52,660 nt of DNA from an uncultured Alphaproteobacteria bacterium (GTDB lineage Bacteria; Pseudomonadota; Alphaproteobacteria; HIMB59). The stretch covers positions 1 to 52,660 of the forward strand of contig CABYGG010000008.1 in the NCBI GenBank assembly GCA_902518505.1. Direction: 5' to 3'. A model generated the notes under the pieces. The model was not told the DNA's origin. It did not search any database and was given only the letters and a program-made list of their open reading frames with translations. Positions 1 to 6,357 of this stretch are shown piece by piece. Position 1 is the first letter of the stretch. Each line of letters starts with the position of its first letter. The position numbers and the translations under genes were made by a program.

Positions 1-539
1 TCTTTCTTTCCACCTTCAAATGAATATTCAGTCTTTATCAAAATATCATTCCATTGACCCCTGAAGCTAGATAATTTTCCAACATAACAATTTCTTTGAC
101 CTAAAGAATTAAATGTAAGGTTAACACTTATGCCATTGGCTTGGAGCATCCAAATTGGATGTCTCCAATTATGTATTTTAGACTGAGCCCAGCTAGCTTT
201 ATTTAGTGTAGGATAGTCTTTATCTATATAAATACTGAAACCAATCCATTTAGTCTCATTTATACCCTTCCATACAATTTCTCTTTCTACTCTCTGTCTA
301 TCGTTTGAACAATCATCCCAATATTCATCTTGACCACACTCCCCATGCTTTAACTCAAATCTCTGTGATGTTTCACCTAGTCTTACTTCAATATCGGAGT
401 TTTTATAATTGTGATCTGCTTTATGATTTACTGAGTTAGGAATTGTTGTCTTTTCATTAATCACACTCCCCCAAATTAAATATGGCAGAAATAAAAAAGG
501 GGCTAAAAAAGATAGCCCCTTTAAAAAATTTATTTTCAA
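1..539 (-). CDS. Secreted polysaccharide lyase (heparin lyase I-like), partial
   Basis: This gene runs off the left edge. About 179 residues are readable from a TTG codon at 539-537. The N-terminus is a hydrophobic signal-like segment (MKINFLKGLSFLAPFLFLPY), followed by a segment with RFELKHGECGQDEYWDDCSN and then DRQRVER. The spaced G-C, W, DC, and R-x-E pattern resembles the PF14099 polysaccharide lyase family, which cleaves uronic-acid polysaccharides outside the cytoplasm. The start lies only nine bases beyond the stop of the BI-1 gene and in the same frame. A GTG further in (after Trp-Gly-Ser) is an alternative but would lose the signal peptide. A terminator hairpin lies inside the first codons. 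The fold assignment is from motif memory only, and the catalytic residues are beyond the edge or unverified. Confidence 0.6.
   Translation of the reverse strand, partial: MKINFLKGLSFLAPFLFLPYLIWGSVINEKTTIPNSVNHKADHNYKNSDIEVRLGETSQRFELKHGECGQDEYWDDCSNDRQRVEREIVWKGINETKWIGFSIYIDKDYPTLNKASWAQSKIHNWRHPIWMLQANGISVNLTFNSLGQRNCYVGKLSSFRGQWNDILIKTEYSFEGGKK
491..522 (-). terminator. Rho-independent terminator of the BI-1 gene, inside the next ORF
   Basis: Reading the minus strand, AAAGGGGCTA and TAGCCCCTTT form a perfect 10-bp stem around a 7-nt loop, followed by TTTTTTATTT. It starts about 24 bases after the BI-1 stop codon and lies within the signal-peptide codons of the downstream lyase ORF. Confidence 0.85.
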
Positions 540-545
540 TAATGT

Positions 546-1253
546 TTATCTACGCTGACCAAATAATTGCATCAACATTATGAATAGGTTTATAAAGTCT
601 AAGTATAATGTTAGTGCACCCATGATAGCAGCTTTTCCTGCAAAAGCAGTTCCTGCAACTTGATAATAAGTTGATTTAATTCTTTGAGTATCGTAAGCAG
701 TTAAACCCACAAATACTAAAACACCCACACAAGAAATTACAAATTGCATCGCTGAACTTTGTAAAAATATATTTACAATACTAGCAATAATAATTCCAAT
801 GAGCCCCATCATTAGAAAAGAACCAAACTTGGTTAAATCTCTTTTGGTTGCATATCCATAGATGCTCATCGCTGCGAATGTACAGCTTGTGATTAAAAAT
901 ACTCTAACAATGCTGACACCAGTGAAAACTATGAATATATAAGACAGTGATATTCCCATCACCGCAGCGAAAGCCCAAAATGTCATTTGAGCTGCAGAGG
1001 TGGACATTTTTTGTAATCTTGCACCTAAAAAGAAAATAAATCCAAGTGGAGCGAGCATTACAACCCATTGTAGTGCTGTGCCATAAATAGCCCCCATTAA
1101 AGTAGGAGACTGAGAAAATCCCCAAGCCACTAAACCACTTATCGCTAAACCAGAGGTCATGTAATTATAGACTTTCATCATATAATCTCTCAAGCCCTGA
1201 TCTATAGCTGTAGATTGCGACTGCGAATATGTATTTTGTTTTAATTCGACCAT
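546..1253 (-). CDS. Bax inhibitor-1/YccA family membrane protein
   Basis: This is a 235-residue protein with about seven hydrophobic helices. After a short polar N-terminus (residues 1-23) comes the family-typical segment MMKVYNYMTSGLAISGLVAW. The C-terminus has GLTAYDTQRIK followed by LTLYLDFINLFIMLMQLFG, the diagnostic BI-1 (UPF0005) ending with its conserved aspartates. Bacterial members sit in the inner membrane and are linked to pH-dependent calcium leak or to interaction with FtsH-type proteases; which applies here is unknown. The start has a good GGAG ribosome site (ggagaaataATG). The gene is monocistronic or first in its unit, with a strong terminator directly after it. Confidence 0.9.
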   Translation of the reverse strand: MVELKQNTYSQSQSTAIDQGLRDYMMKVYNYMTSGLAISGLVAWGFSQSPTLMGAIYGTALQWVVMLAPLGFIFFLGARLQKMSTSAAQMTFWAFAAVMGISLSYIFIVFTGVSIVRVFLITSCTFAAMSIYGYATKRDLTKFGSFLMMGLIGIIIASIVNIFLQSSAMQFVISCVGVLVFVGLTAYDTQRIKSTYYQVAGTAFAGKAAIMGALTLYLDFINLFIMLMQLFGQRR

Positions 1254-1324
1254 TATTTCTCCTTAATTATTTTTAATATGGCTATTATCTTGATATTTTT
1301 CAAGTAAAACCGTATGAATCTTTT

Positions 1325-2362
1325 ATGAAATTTAAACCCTTAGGAAATACTGAATTACAAGTTAGCCTTATATGCCTTGGTACTATGACCTGGGGAGAGC
1401 AAAATACTGAAAATGAGGCGTTTGAGCAAATGGATTATTCTATGGAAAAAGGGGTAAATTTCTTTGATACCGCGGAATATTATTCAGTTAAGGGAAAAGA
1501 AAAAACATACGGTTCCACTGAAAAAATAATTGGTAATTGGTTTAAACAGAAAAATAACAGAGAGAAAGTAATATTAGCAACCAAGGTCGCTGGCCCTGAT
1601 GTAAAATGGATTAGAGGAGGCGGTCTTCAGTTCAATGAGAAAAATTTTACTGAGGCACTAGAAGGAAGTCTAAAAAGGTTACAAACAGACTATATTGACC
1701 TTTATCAACTACATTGGCCAGAGAGAAAAACAAATTTTTTTGGAAGGCTGGGATATAAAAATTATATAGAAGAAAAAGATTGGACTCCCTTTGAAGAAAT
1801 ATTAGAGACAGCAAAAAAATTTATTGATCAAGGCAAAATTAGATATTTAGGTTTATCTAACGAAACTCCTTATGGGCTCTCTAGTTATATCAATTTAGCA
1901 AATTATAAAAACTTACCTAAGGTTATGTCTGTTCAAAATCCATATAGTTTATTAAATAGAACTTATGAAGTTGGTATGTCTGAAATATCCATTAGAGATC
2001 AAGTAGGTTTGTTAGCTTATTCCCCTTTAGCTTGTGGTGTGTTAACTGGAAAATATAGAAATTCAAAAAAACCTGATGGTGCACGTTTAACAATTTGGGA
2101 GGATTGGACTAGATACACTAATGAGAGATCAATTGTTGCTACAGAGCAATATTGTAAAATTGCAGAGGATAACGGCCTTACCCCTACTGAATTGTCACTT
2201 GCATTTGTTAACCAACAAGACTTTGTTACAAGTAATATTATTGGTGCAACAAAAATGGATCAGTTGAAAGAAAATATAAATTCAGTGGATATACAATTAT
2301 CTAAAGACATTATTGATGAAATTAATGATGTGCATGAAAACAACCCATCGCCCGCACCTTAA
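1325..2362 (+). CDS. tas: Aldo/keto reductase, Tas family
   Basis: This 345-residue NADPH-dependent aldo/keto reductase fold protein fits E. coli Tas along its whole length. It has LGTMTWGEQN near the N-terminus, FDTAEYYS with the catalytic Asp and Tyr, ATKVAGP with the catalytic Lys, DLYQLHWPER with the substrate-site His, GLSNETPYG, and the C-terminal IIGATKMDQLKENI cofactor segment. Tas reduces carbonyl substrates of poorly defined identity; E. coli Tas was named for suppressing tyrosine auxotrophy in starved cells. It is followed after three bases by the pterin dehydratase gene, so the two are probably co-transcribed. Both relate loosely to aromatic amino acid metabolism, but that link is inference. 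No strong ribosome site is visible. Confidence 0.88.
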   Translation: MKFKPLGNTELQVSLICLGTMTWGEQNTENEAFEQMDYSMEKGVNFFDTAEYYSVKGKEKTYGSTEKIIGNWFKQKNNREKVILATKVAGPDVKWIRGGGLQFNEKNFTEALEGSLKRLQTDYIDLYQLHWPERKTNFFGRLGYKNYIEEKDWTPFEEILETAKKFIDQGKIRYLGLSNETPYGLSSYINLANYKNLPKVMSVQNPYSLLNRTYEVGMSEISIRDQVGLLAYSPLACGVLTGKYRNSKKPDGARLTIWEDWTRYTNERSIVATEQYCKIAEDNGLTPTELSLAFVNQQDFVTSNIIGATKMDQLKENINSVDIQLSKDIIDEINDVHENNPSPAP

Positions 2363-2365
2363 GCT

Positions 2366-2608
2366 ATGACTGATTGGCCAAAAGACAATAAGGGTAGATT
2401 GACAAAAACTTTTGAATTCAATAATTACAGAAAAAGCTTTGCCTTTACTAGCCAAGTGGCGATGTTATCTGAGAAAAAAAATCACCATCCTCAAATTATT
2501 TTAGATTACGGAACTGTTACCATTTCTCTTATTTCTCATGATGTTCAGAAAGTTACCCAAAGAGACCTAGATTTAGCAGAGCAAATCGATAAACTTTATC
2601 AAGAATGA
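2366..2608 (+). CDS. phhB: 4a-hydroxytetrahydrobiopterin dehydratase
   Basis: This 80-residue protein has the pterin-4a-carbinolamine dehydratase signature: KTFEFNNY, FTSQVAMLSE, KKNHHPQIIL with the paired active-site histidines, TVTISLISHD with the third histidine, and RDLDLAEQID. It dehydrates 4a-hydroxytetrahydropterin so that the cofactor can be recycled. It is a little shorter than usual (about 95-110) because the N-terminal extension is trimmed; the catalytic core is complete. It sits three bases after tas and overlaps the next gene by four bases (ATGA), which indicates translational coupling. No phenylalanine hydroxylase is in the window, so its pterin-dependent partner is unknown. Confidence 0.9.
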   Translation: MTDWPKDNKGRLTKTFEFNNYRKSFAFTSQVAMLSEKKNHHPQIILDYGTVTISLISHDVQKVTQRDLDLAEQIDKLYQE

Positions 2609-3003
2609 TTTACCTTATAGGTGTTCCTGGTTTAATTCCTTTTTATCTTTGTTTCTACAACATCGATTTAATATTTCTTGATTTTGATAAGGACATGTTC
2701 GTTTATTACTCTGCAGTCATAATGTCATTTTTAGGTGCAGTGTATTGGGGTGTTTATCTTCAATCTAAAAATAATATAGCTATTTTGTTTAGTGTTTGCC
2801 CAGCTGTTTATGCATTTTTAGTTTTAGCATTTGACTTAAAATTTGATGAAACTATTGGGCTTTTTATAGCAGGTTATTTCATAGTTTTATGCTTTGATTT
2901 CTTTTTTTATTTCAAAGAAAAAATAATTAAAACTGATTATTTTATTTTAAGGTTAATACTAACAGCCGGTATTGCTCCAGCACATATTCTATATATTTTA
3001 TAA
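2605..3003 (+). CDS. DUF3429 family membrane protein
   Basis: This 132-residue protein has four to five hydrophobic helices. The GVPGLIPFYLCFYN start and the YYSAVIMSFLGAVYWGVYLQ segment match the DUF3429 pattern (a GLIPF helix followed by SFLGxxxWG). The C-terminus retains the short helix TAGIAPAHILYIL. The function of the family is not known; it is an inner-membrane protein widespread in proteobacteria. The ATGA overlap with phhB places it third in the tas-phhB unit. It ends just before a convergently transcribed ChrR-like gene, with no clear terminator hairpin between them. Confidence 0.75.
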   Translation: MIYLIGVPGLIPFYLCFYNIDLIFLDFDKDMFVYYSAVIMSFLGAVYWGVYLQSKNNIAILFSVCPAVYAFLVLAFDLKFDETIGLFIAGYFIVLCFDFFFYFKEKIIKTDYFILRLILTAGIAPAHILYIL

Positions 3004-3009
3004 TTAAAA

Positions 3010-3624
3010 TTAGTTAGCGATTAAATTTAGTAGTTTACCAAATTTACCGGAGAATTTAATTTTACCGTGAGTGTAAGCAAGTCCGATACAGCCAGTTTTT
3101 GCATCACCAACAGGTGTATGATTATGATCTTCACTTCTTACTTGTACAGTACCTTGTTTATAATTGCCATACTCATCACTATAGGAGCCGTGCAAAACTA
3201 AAAAACTTTCATTGCCTTCATGAGTATGCTGAGGAATTTTTGCACCAGGCATTACATGGATGAGTTCTAGTTTTTCATTATTGTCCTTAGGAAGTATTGA
3301 AGCAACTTTAACATCTTTGAAAGATTTCCATTTTATATTTTTATTTCTTATATGAGATCTCAGAGTTACTGGTAACTGACTTAACAGAGGATCATGATCT
3401 TCGTTAATTTGAGGTACTGATTTTTCATTATTAGTTTTATCTAAAACTTTATTCCATAATTCTTTGGACATTGGAGACGCATCAGCCCTATCTAAAAAAT
3501 ATCCGCCCACCTCATTCATCGCAGAGTTAAGAGACCTATTTTCAGGATCAACTTCAGCTAAACATTGTTGAAAAATAAGACTCGCAGGTGAATTTACTGG
3601 TGTGCTAAGAATTTCGAATGTCAT
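3010..3624 (-). CDS. ChrR-like cupin anti-sigma factor lacking the usual zinc motif
   Basis: This 204-residue protein is encoded directly after, and overlapping, an ECF sigma factor gene. The C-terminal half (about 105-190) is a cupin: HVMPGAKIPQHTHEGNESFL holds the metal-binding His/His/Glu cluster, and later comes VQVRSEDHNHTPV. This matches the ChrR-type regulators that hold sigma-E until singlet oxygen or related stress. In characterised ChrR the N-terminal domain binds zinc through histidines and a C-x-x-C pair. Here the first 75 residues contain one cysteine (Cys21) and no histidine, so that site is missing. A GGYFLD segment that follows the anti-sigma domain in the family is still recognisable. 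Confidence 0.8.
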   Translation of the reverse strand: MTFEILSTPVNSPASLIFQQCLAEVDPENRSLNSAMNEVGGYFLDRADASPMSKELWNKVLDKTNNEKSVPQINEDHDPLLSQLPVTLRSHIRNKNIKWKSFKDVKVASILPKDNNEKLELIHVMPGAKIPQHTHEGNESFLVLHGSYSDEYGNYKQGTVQVRSEDHNHTPVGDAKTGCIGLAYTHGKIKFSGKFGKLLNLIAN

Positions 3625-4220
3625 CAGTTAACCATACTTCCACTATCATTATTTAGATTAACCATACTGCCGTCTTGTTCCAATTTGCCGCGGATCTTCT
3701 CTAATGCTAGACGAATTCTTGATTTTACAGTGCCTAATGGGATTTTAGTGATCTCAGCAATTTCACCATGTGATTTTTCCTCAAAGAAATTCATTTTTAG
3801 CAGATCTAGTTGATCTTTTGGAAGGTCATCTAAATATTGTGCCACCATTTCAAATTTTTGGTCATGTTCTATATTTTCATCTGCTTTAGACTCAACAGGA
3901 GGTAAAATGGCAGTCTCAATATCCTCCAAGACTGCTTTTCTAGTTTTTCTTAAAATATCAATTTTCTTGTTACGAGCGATAGTATAAATCCATGTGCTGG
4001 GTGAAGCCACTGACGGGTCATAATAATCAGCTTTAGTCCAAATAATAGTCATGGTTTCTTGAATTATTTCTTCAGCGATTGCATCATCTGCGCCTGACTT
4101 CATTAAAAAAGATTTAAGCCTTGGACCAAAATAATCAAAAATTTTTTTAAAACTCCCAATATCTTGCCTTTCAGCAATATTCTGAAGCGCTTCCACAAAG
4201 GGATTTTTAACTTTTACCAT
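3624..4220 (-). CDS. ECF RNA polymerase sigma factor (RpoE/ECF11-like)
   Basis: This is an ECF sigma factor of 198 residues from the preferred start at 4220. Region 2 includes FDYFGPRLKSFLMKSGADDA, EEIIQETMTIIW and STWIYTIARNKKIDILRKTR. Region 4 includes LPKDQLDLLKMNFFEEKSHG and the helix-turn-helix IPLGTVKSRIRLALEKIR. The open frame extends 15 codons further upstream (to 4265), but ATG 4220 has a strong GGAGAG site and is the better start. Its TGA overlaps the ATG of the ChrR-like gene, the standard sigma/anti-sigma arrangement in alphaproteobacteria, which suggests control of a photo-oxidative stress response. The tail carries a small GSMVN duplication. Confidence 0.88.
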   Translation of the reverse strand: MVKVKNPFVEALQNIAERQDIGSFKKIFDYFGPRLKSFLMKSGADDAIAEEIIQETMTIIWTKADYYDPSVASPSTWIYTIARNKKIDILRKTRKAVLEDIETAILPPVESKADENIEHDQKFEMVAQYLDDLPKDQLDLLKMNFFEEKSHGEIAEITKIPLGTVKSRIRLALEKIRGKLEQDGSMVNLNNDSGSMVN

Positions 4221-4299
4221 TAATCTCTCCAAATACATTTTTCCATTTATTATTTTAAAAATCAATCTTAATTGGTATATTCTCTGACATCAAAACACC

Positions 4300-4776
4300 A
4301 TGTTTAAACAAAAATTATCGTACTTAACTTTATGCTTATTTTTTTTAATGACTAATTTGTTTGCCAGTCACTCCATTGACTTTGAGCATGGCAAGTGGTC
4401 TTTCAAAAAAATAAACAACAAAACATGTTCAATTTTTCAAGTACCTACATCAGAAAAAGGTGACTATAACAATAGAGGTGCGGTAATTTTTTATGTGTTT
4501 AAAGAAGGTGCAGCTGAATATGTGAGAATAGACGCTGGCTATCCATATGATTCACAAAAATATGTTAAAGTTACTATTGACTCTAAAAATTATCAATTTT
4601 TTGGAGAGGATGATTCTGCTTGGTCCATGGCAGATGACACTGTCATCATTAAAGCTTTAAAAGCTGGTAAAAAAATGACAGTTGTCGGGTATTCTAAAAG
4701 AGGTACAGAGACAACAGACACATACACGTTAATTGGTTTTACTAACGCGTATAATTCTCTTCAACAAGACTGCTAA
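4300..4776 (+). CDS. Invasion-associated locus B (IalB) family secreted protein
   Basis: This 158-residue protein has a classic signal peptide (positively charged start, [13 protein letters not shown], cleavage near residue 23). The mature part begins [10 protein letters not shown] and continues with [24 protein letters not shown] and a late [20 protein letters not shown] segment, then [13 protein letters not shown]. This is the IalB (PF06776) layout. Two cysteines, one early and one at the C-terminus, could form the family disulfide. Despite the name, the family is common in free-living alphaproteobacteria and its role is not settled; it acts outside the cytoplasm. The gene is divergent from the ECF sigma gene and sits four bases before argG. 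Confidence 0.82.
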   Translation: MFKQKLSYLTLCLFFLMTNLFASHSIDFEHGKWSFKKINNKTCSIFQVPTSEKGDYNNRGAVIFYVFKEGAAEYVRIDAGYPYDSQKYVKVTIDSKNYQFFGEDDSAWSMADDTVIIKALKAGKKMTVVGYSKRGTETTDTYTLIGFTNAYNSLQQDC

Positions 4777-4780
4777 AAAA

Positions 4781-5974
4781 ATGAAAAATAAAATTGTTTT
4801 AGCCTACTCAGGTGGATTGGACACAAGTGTCATACTAAAATGGCTGCAAACTGAATATAATGCAGATGTCATTGCCTATGCAGCGGATCTTGGTCAAGGC
4901 TCAGAATTAACTGAAGCAAAAATTAAAGCAAAAAAACTTGGCGCAAAGAAAATATATATAGAAAATTTAAAAGAAGAATTTGTTCGAGATTATGTTTTTC
5001 CCATGTTTCGTTGTAATACAATTTATGAGGGTGAGTACCTTCTAGGTACTTCAATTGCTCGGCCGTTAATTGCAAAAAGACAAATTGAAATTGCAAAAAA
5101 AGAAAAAGCTAATGCCGTGTCTCATGGAGCAACAGGTAAAGGAAATGACCAAGTAAGATTTGAATTTTCATACTATGCCTTAGATCCTAAAATAAAAGTG
5201 ATTGCACCTTGGAGAGAGTGGGATTTATCATCAAGAACTAAACTGTTGGAATTTGCAAATAAAAACAAAATCCCTATCATGAAACACAATAAAAAGGAGT
5301 CCCCTTACAGTGTTGATGCAAATATTCTTCATCGATCTGCTGAAGGAAAAATCCTTGAAGACCCTTGGAAAAGACCACCTGAAAATGTTTTTGGAATTTC
5401 AAAAAGCCCTCAGTCAGCACCAAACAAAGAGATAGTGGTAACTATTCAATTTAAAAATGGCGACCCTATTGCTATTAATGGAAAAAAACTCTCACCATTC
5501 AATCTATTAGAAAAGTTAAATAAATTAGGAGCATCAAATGGAATTGGAAGAGTGGATATTGTAGAAAATAGGTACGTAGGAATTAAATCACGCGGTGTAT
5601 ATGAAACACCTGGCGGTACAATTCTTCTTAAAGCACATCGAGCAATGGAAAGCATAACACTTGATAGAGAAGAGGTTTTTACTAAAGATGAACTCATGCC
5701 TAAATATGCAAGATTAGTTTATAATGGATATTGGTTTGCTCCAGAAAGATTGATGATGCAAAAAGCAATTGACGCAACGCAGAAAAGAGTAAATGGCCAA
5801 GTAAAACTTGTGCTATACAAAGGTAACGTTATTGTTATTGGAAGACAGTCGCCTAATAGTTTATATGACGAAAATCTTGCAACATTTGAAGGTTCTAATT
5901 ACGATCAACGTGACGCAGAGGGTTTTATAAAACTTAATGCACTAAGGCTAAAAAAAAATAAAATTAAATTCTAG
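4781..5974 (+). CDS. argG: Argininosuccinate synthase
   Basis: This 397-residue enzyme joins citrulline and aspartate using ATP in arginine synthesis. The N-terminal P-loop-like [15 protein letters not shown] is clear. [37 protein letters not shown] and [17 protein letters not shown] follow in family order, and the synthetase domain ends with [20 protein letters not shown]. The frame is open 16 codons further upstream, but the ATG at 4781 gives the family-standard [12 protein letters not shown] start and leaves a four-base gap after the IalB gene. The 3' end overlaps the convergent SnoaL-like gene by 11 bases if that gene is read through its frameshift. Confidence 0.97.
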   Translation: MKNKIVLAYSGGLDTSVILKWLQTEYNADVIAYAADLGQGSELTEAKIKAKKLGAKKIYIENLKEEFVRDYVFPMFRCNTIYEGEYLLGTSIARPLIAKRQIEIAKKEKANAVSHGATGKGNDQVRFEFSYYALDPKIKVIAPWREWDLSSRTKLLEFANKNKIPIMKHNKKESPYSVDANILHRSAEGKILEDPWKRPPENVFGISKSPQSAPNKEIVVTIQFKNGDPIAINGKKLSPFNLLEKLNKLGASNGIGRVDIVENRYVGIKSRGVYETPGGTILLKAHRAMESITLDREEVFTKDELMPKYARLVYNGYWFAPERLMMQKAIDATQKRVNGQVKLVLYKGNVIVIGRQSPNSLYDENLATFEGSNYDQRDAEGFIKLNALRLKKNKIKF

Positions 5975-6349
5975 GGCCGACATTGCCTTCGGCAAGGTGA
6001 AGAGTGTCTATTCGGTCTTCTACTTTGAATATTTTTCCATCATCATTATAATGGGCAAATTGAATATCCCAAATATCAGTTATTGTAGAAGAATTACCTT
6101 TTGAAATAATAATAAAAACTTTTTTTCTTGATCATGATAAACCTCATCAATGGATTCACTCCAGTTGGGAAAAGATTTCGCAAGATGAGCAAAAAGGTCA
6201 TAAATACTTTTTCTGTCATATTCCCCTGCTGCAACATGCTTTGGATGCAATATAAATTTAATATCATCAGTACAAAATTCTAAAAATTTATCTAAATTAT
6301 GATCTTTTAAAAGATAATTAAAAATTTTCTTGGCTTCATCCTCGTTCAC
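5964..6349 (-). CDS. SnoaL/NTF2-like protein, split by a -1 frameshift
   Basis: A GTG-started frame (6349) encodes [20 protein letters not shown] and [15 protein letters not shown], the first half of a SnoaL-like alpha+beta barrel. In that frame the protein stops at 6080 after a tail unlike the family. In the -1 frame, from an A7 run at 6120-6126, it continues as [28 protein letters not shown] and [10 protein letters not shown], which is the expected second half, ending at 5964. The joined product would be about 128 residues, normal for the family. Candidate explanations are programmed frameshifting, polymerase slippage, a sequencing error in the homopolymer, or true decay. It lies eight bases after the TolC-like gene. 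No function can be named. Confidence 0.65.
6119..6125 (-). other. Slippery heptamer A AAA AAG at the frameshift point
   Basis: On the minus strand the codons read gaA AAA AAG in the upstream frame, which is the in-phase heptamer used by E. coli dnaX. A -1 slip here gives the next codon GTT and enters the frame that completes the SnoaL-like domain. The run of seven A residues would also allow RNA polymerase slippage. I did not identify a downstream stimulatory hairpin or an upstream Shine-Dalgarno-like element with confidence. Confidence 0.5.
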
Positions 6350-6357
6350 TTGTTAAT

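Noticed and set aside
4221-4299. An autoregulatory ECF promoter upstream of the sigma factor
   Set aside because: I looked for the TGATCC/CGTA-type elements known for RpoE-ChrR systems and saw no convincing pair in this 79-base region.
5978-5997. Hairpin TTGCC-ttc-GGCAA as a terminator for argG
   Set aside because: No T-tract follows on either strand, and it lies in the restored SnoaL-like coding frame.
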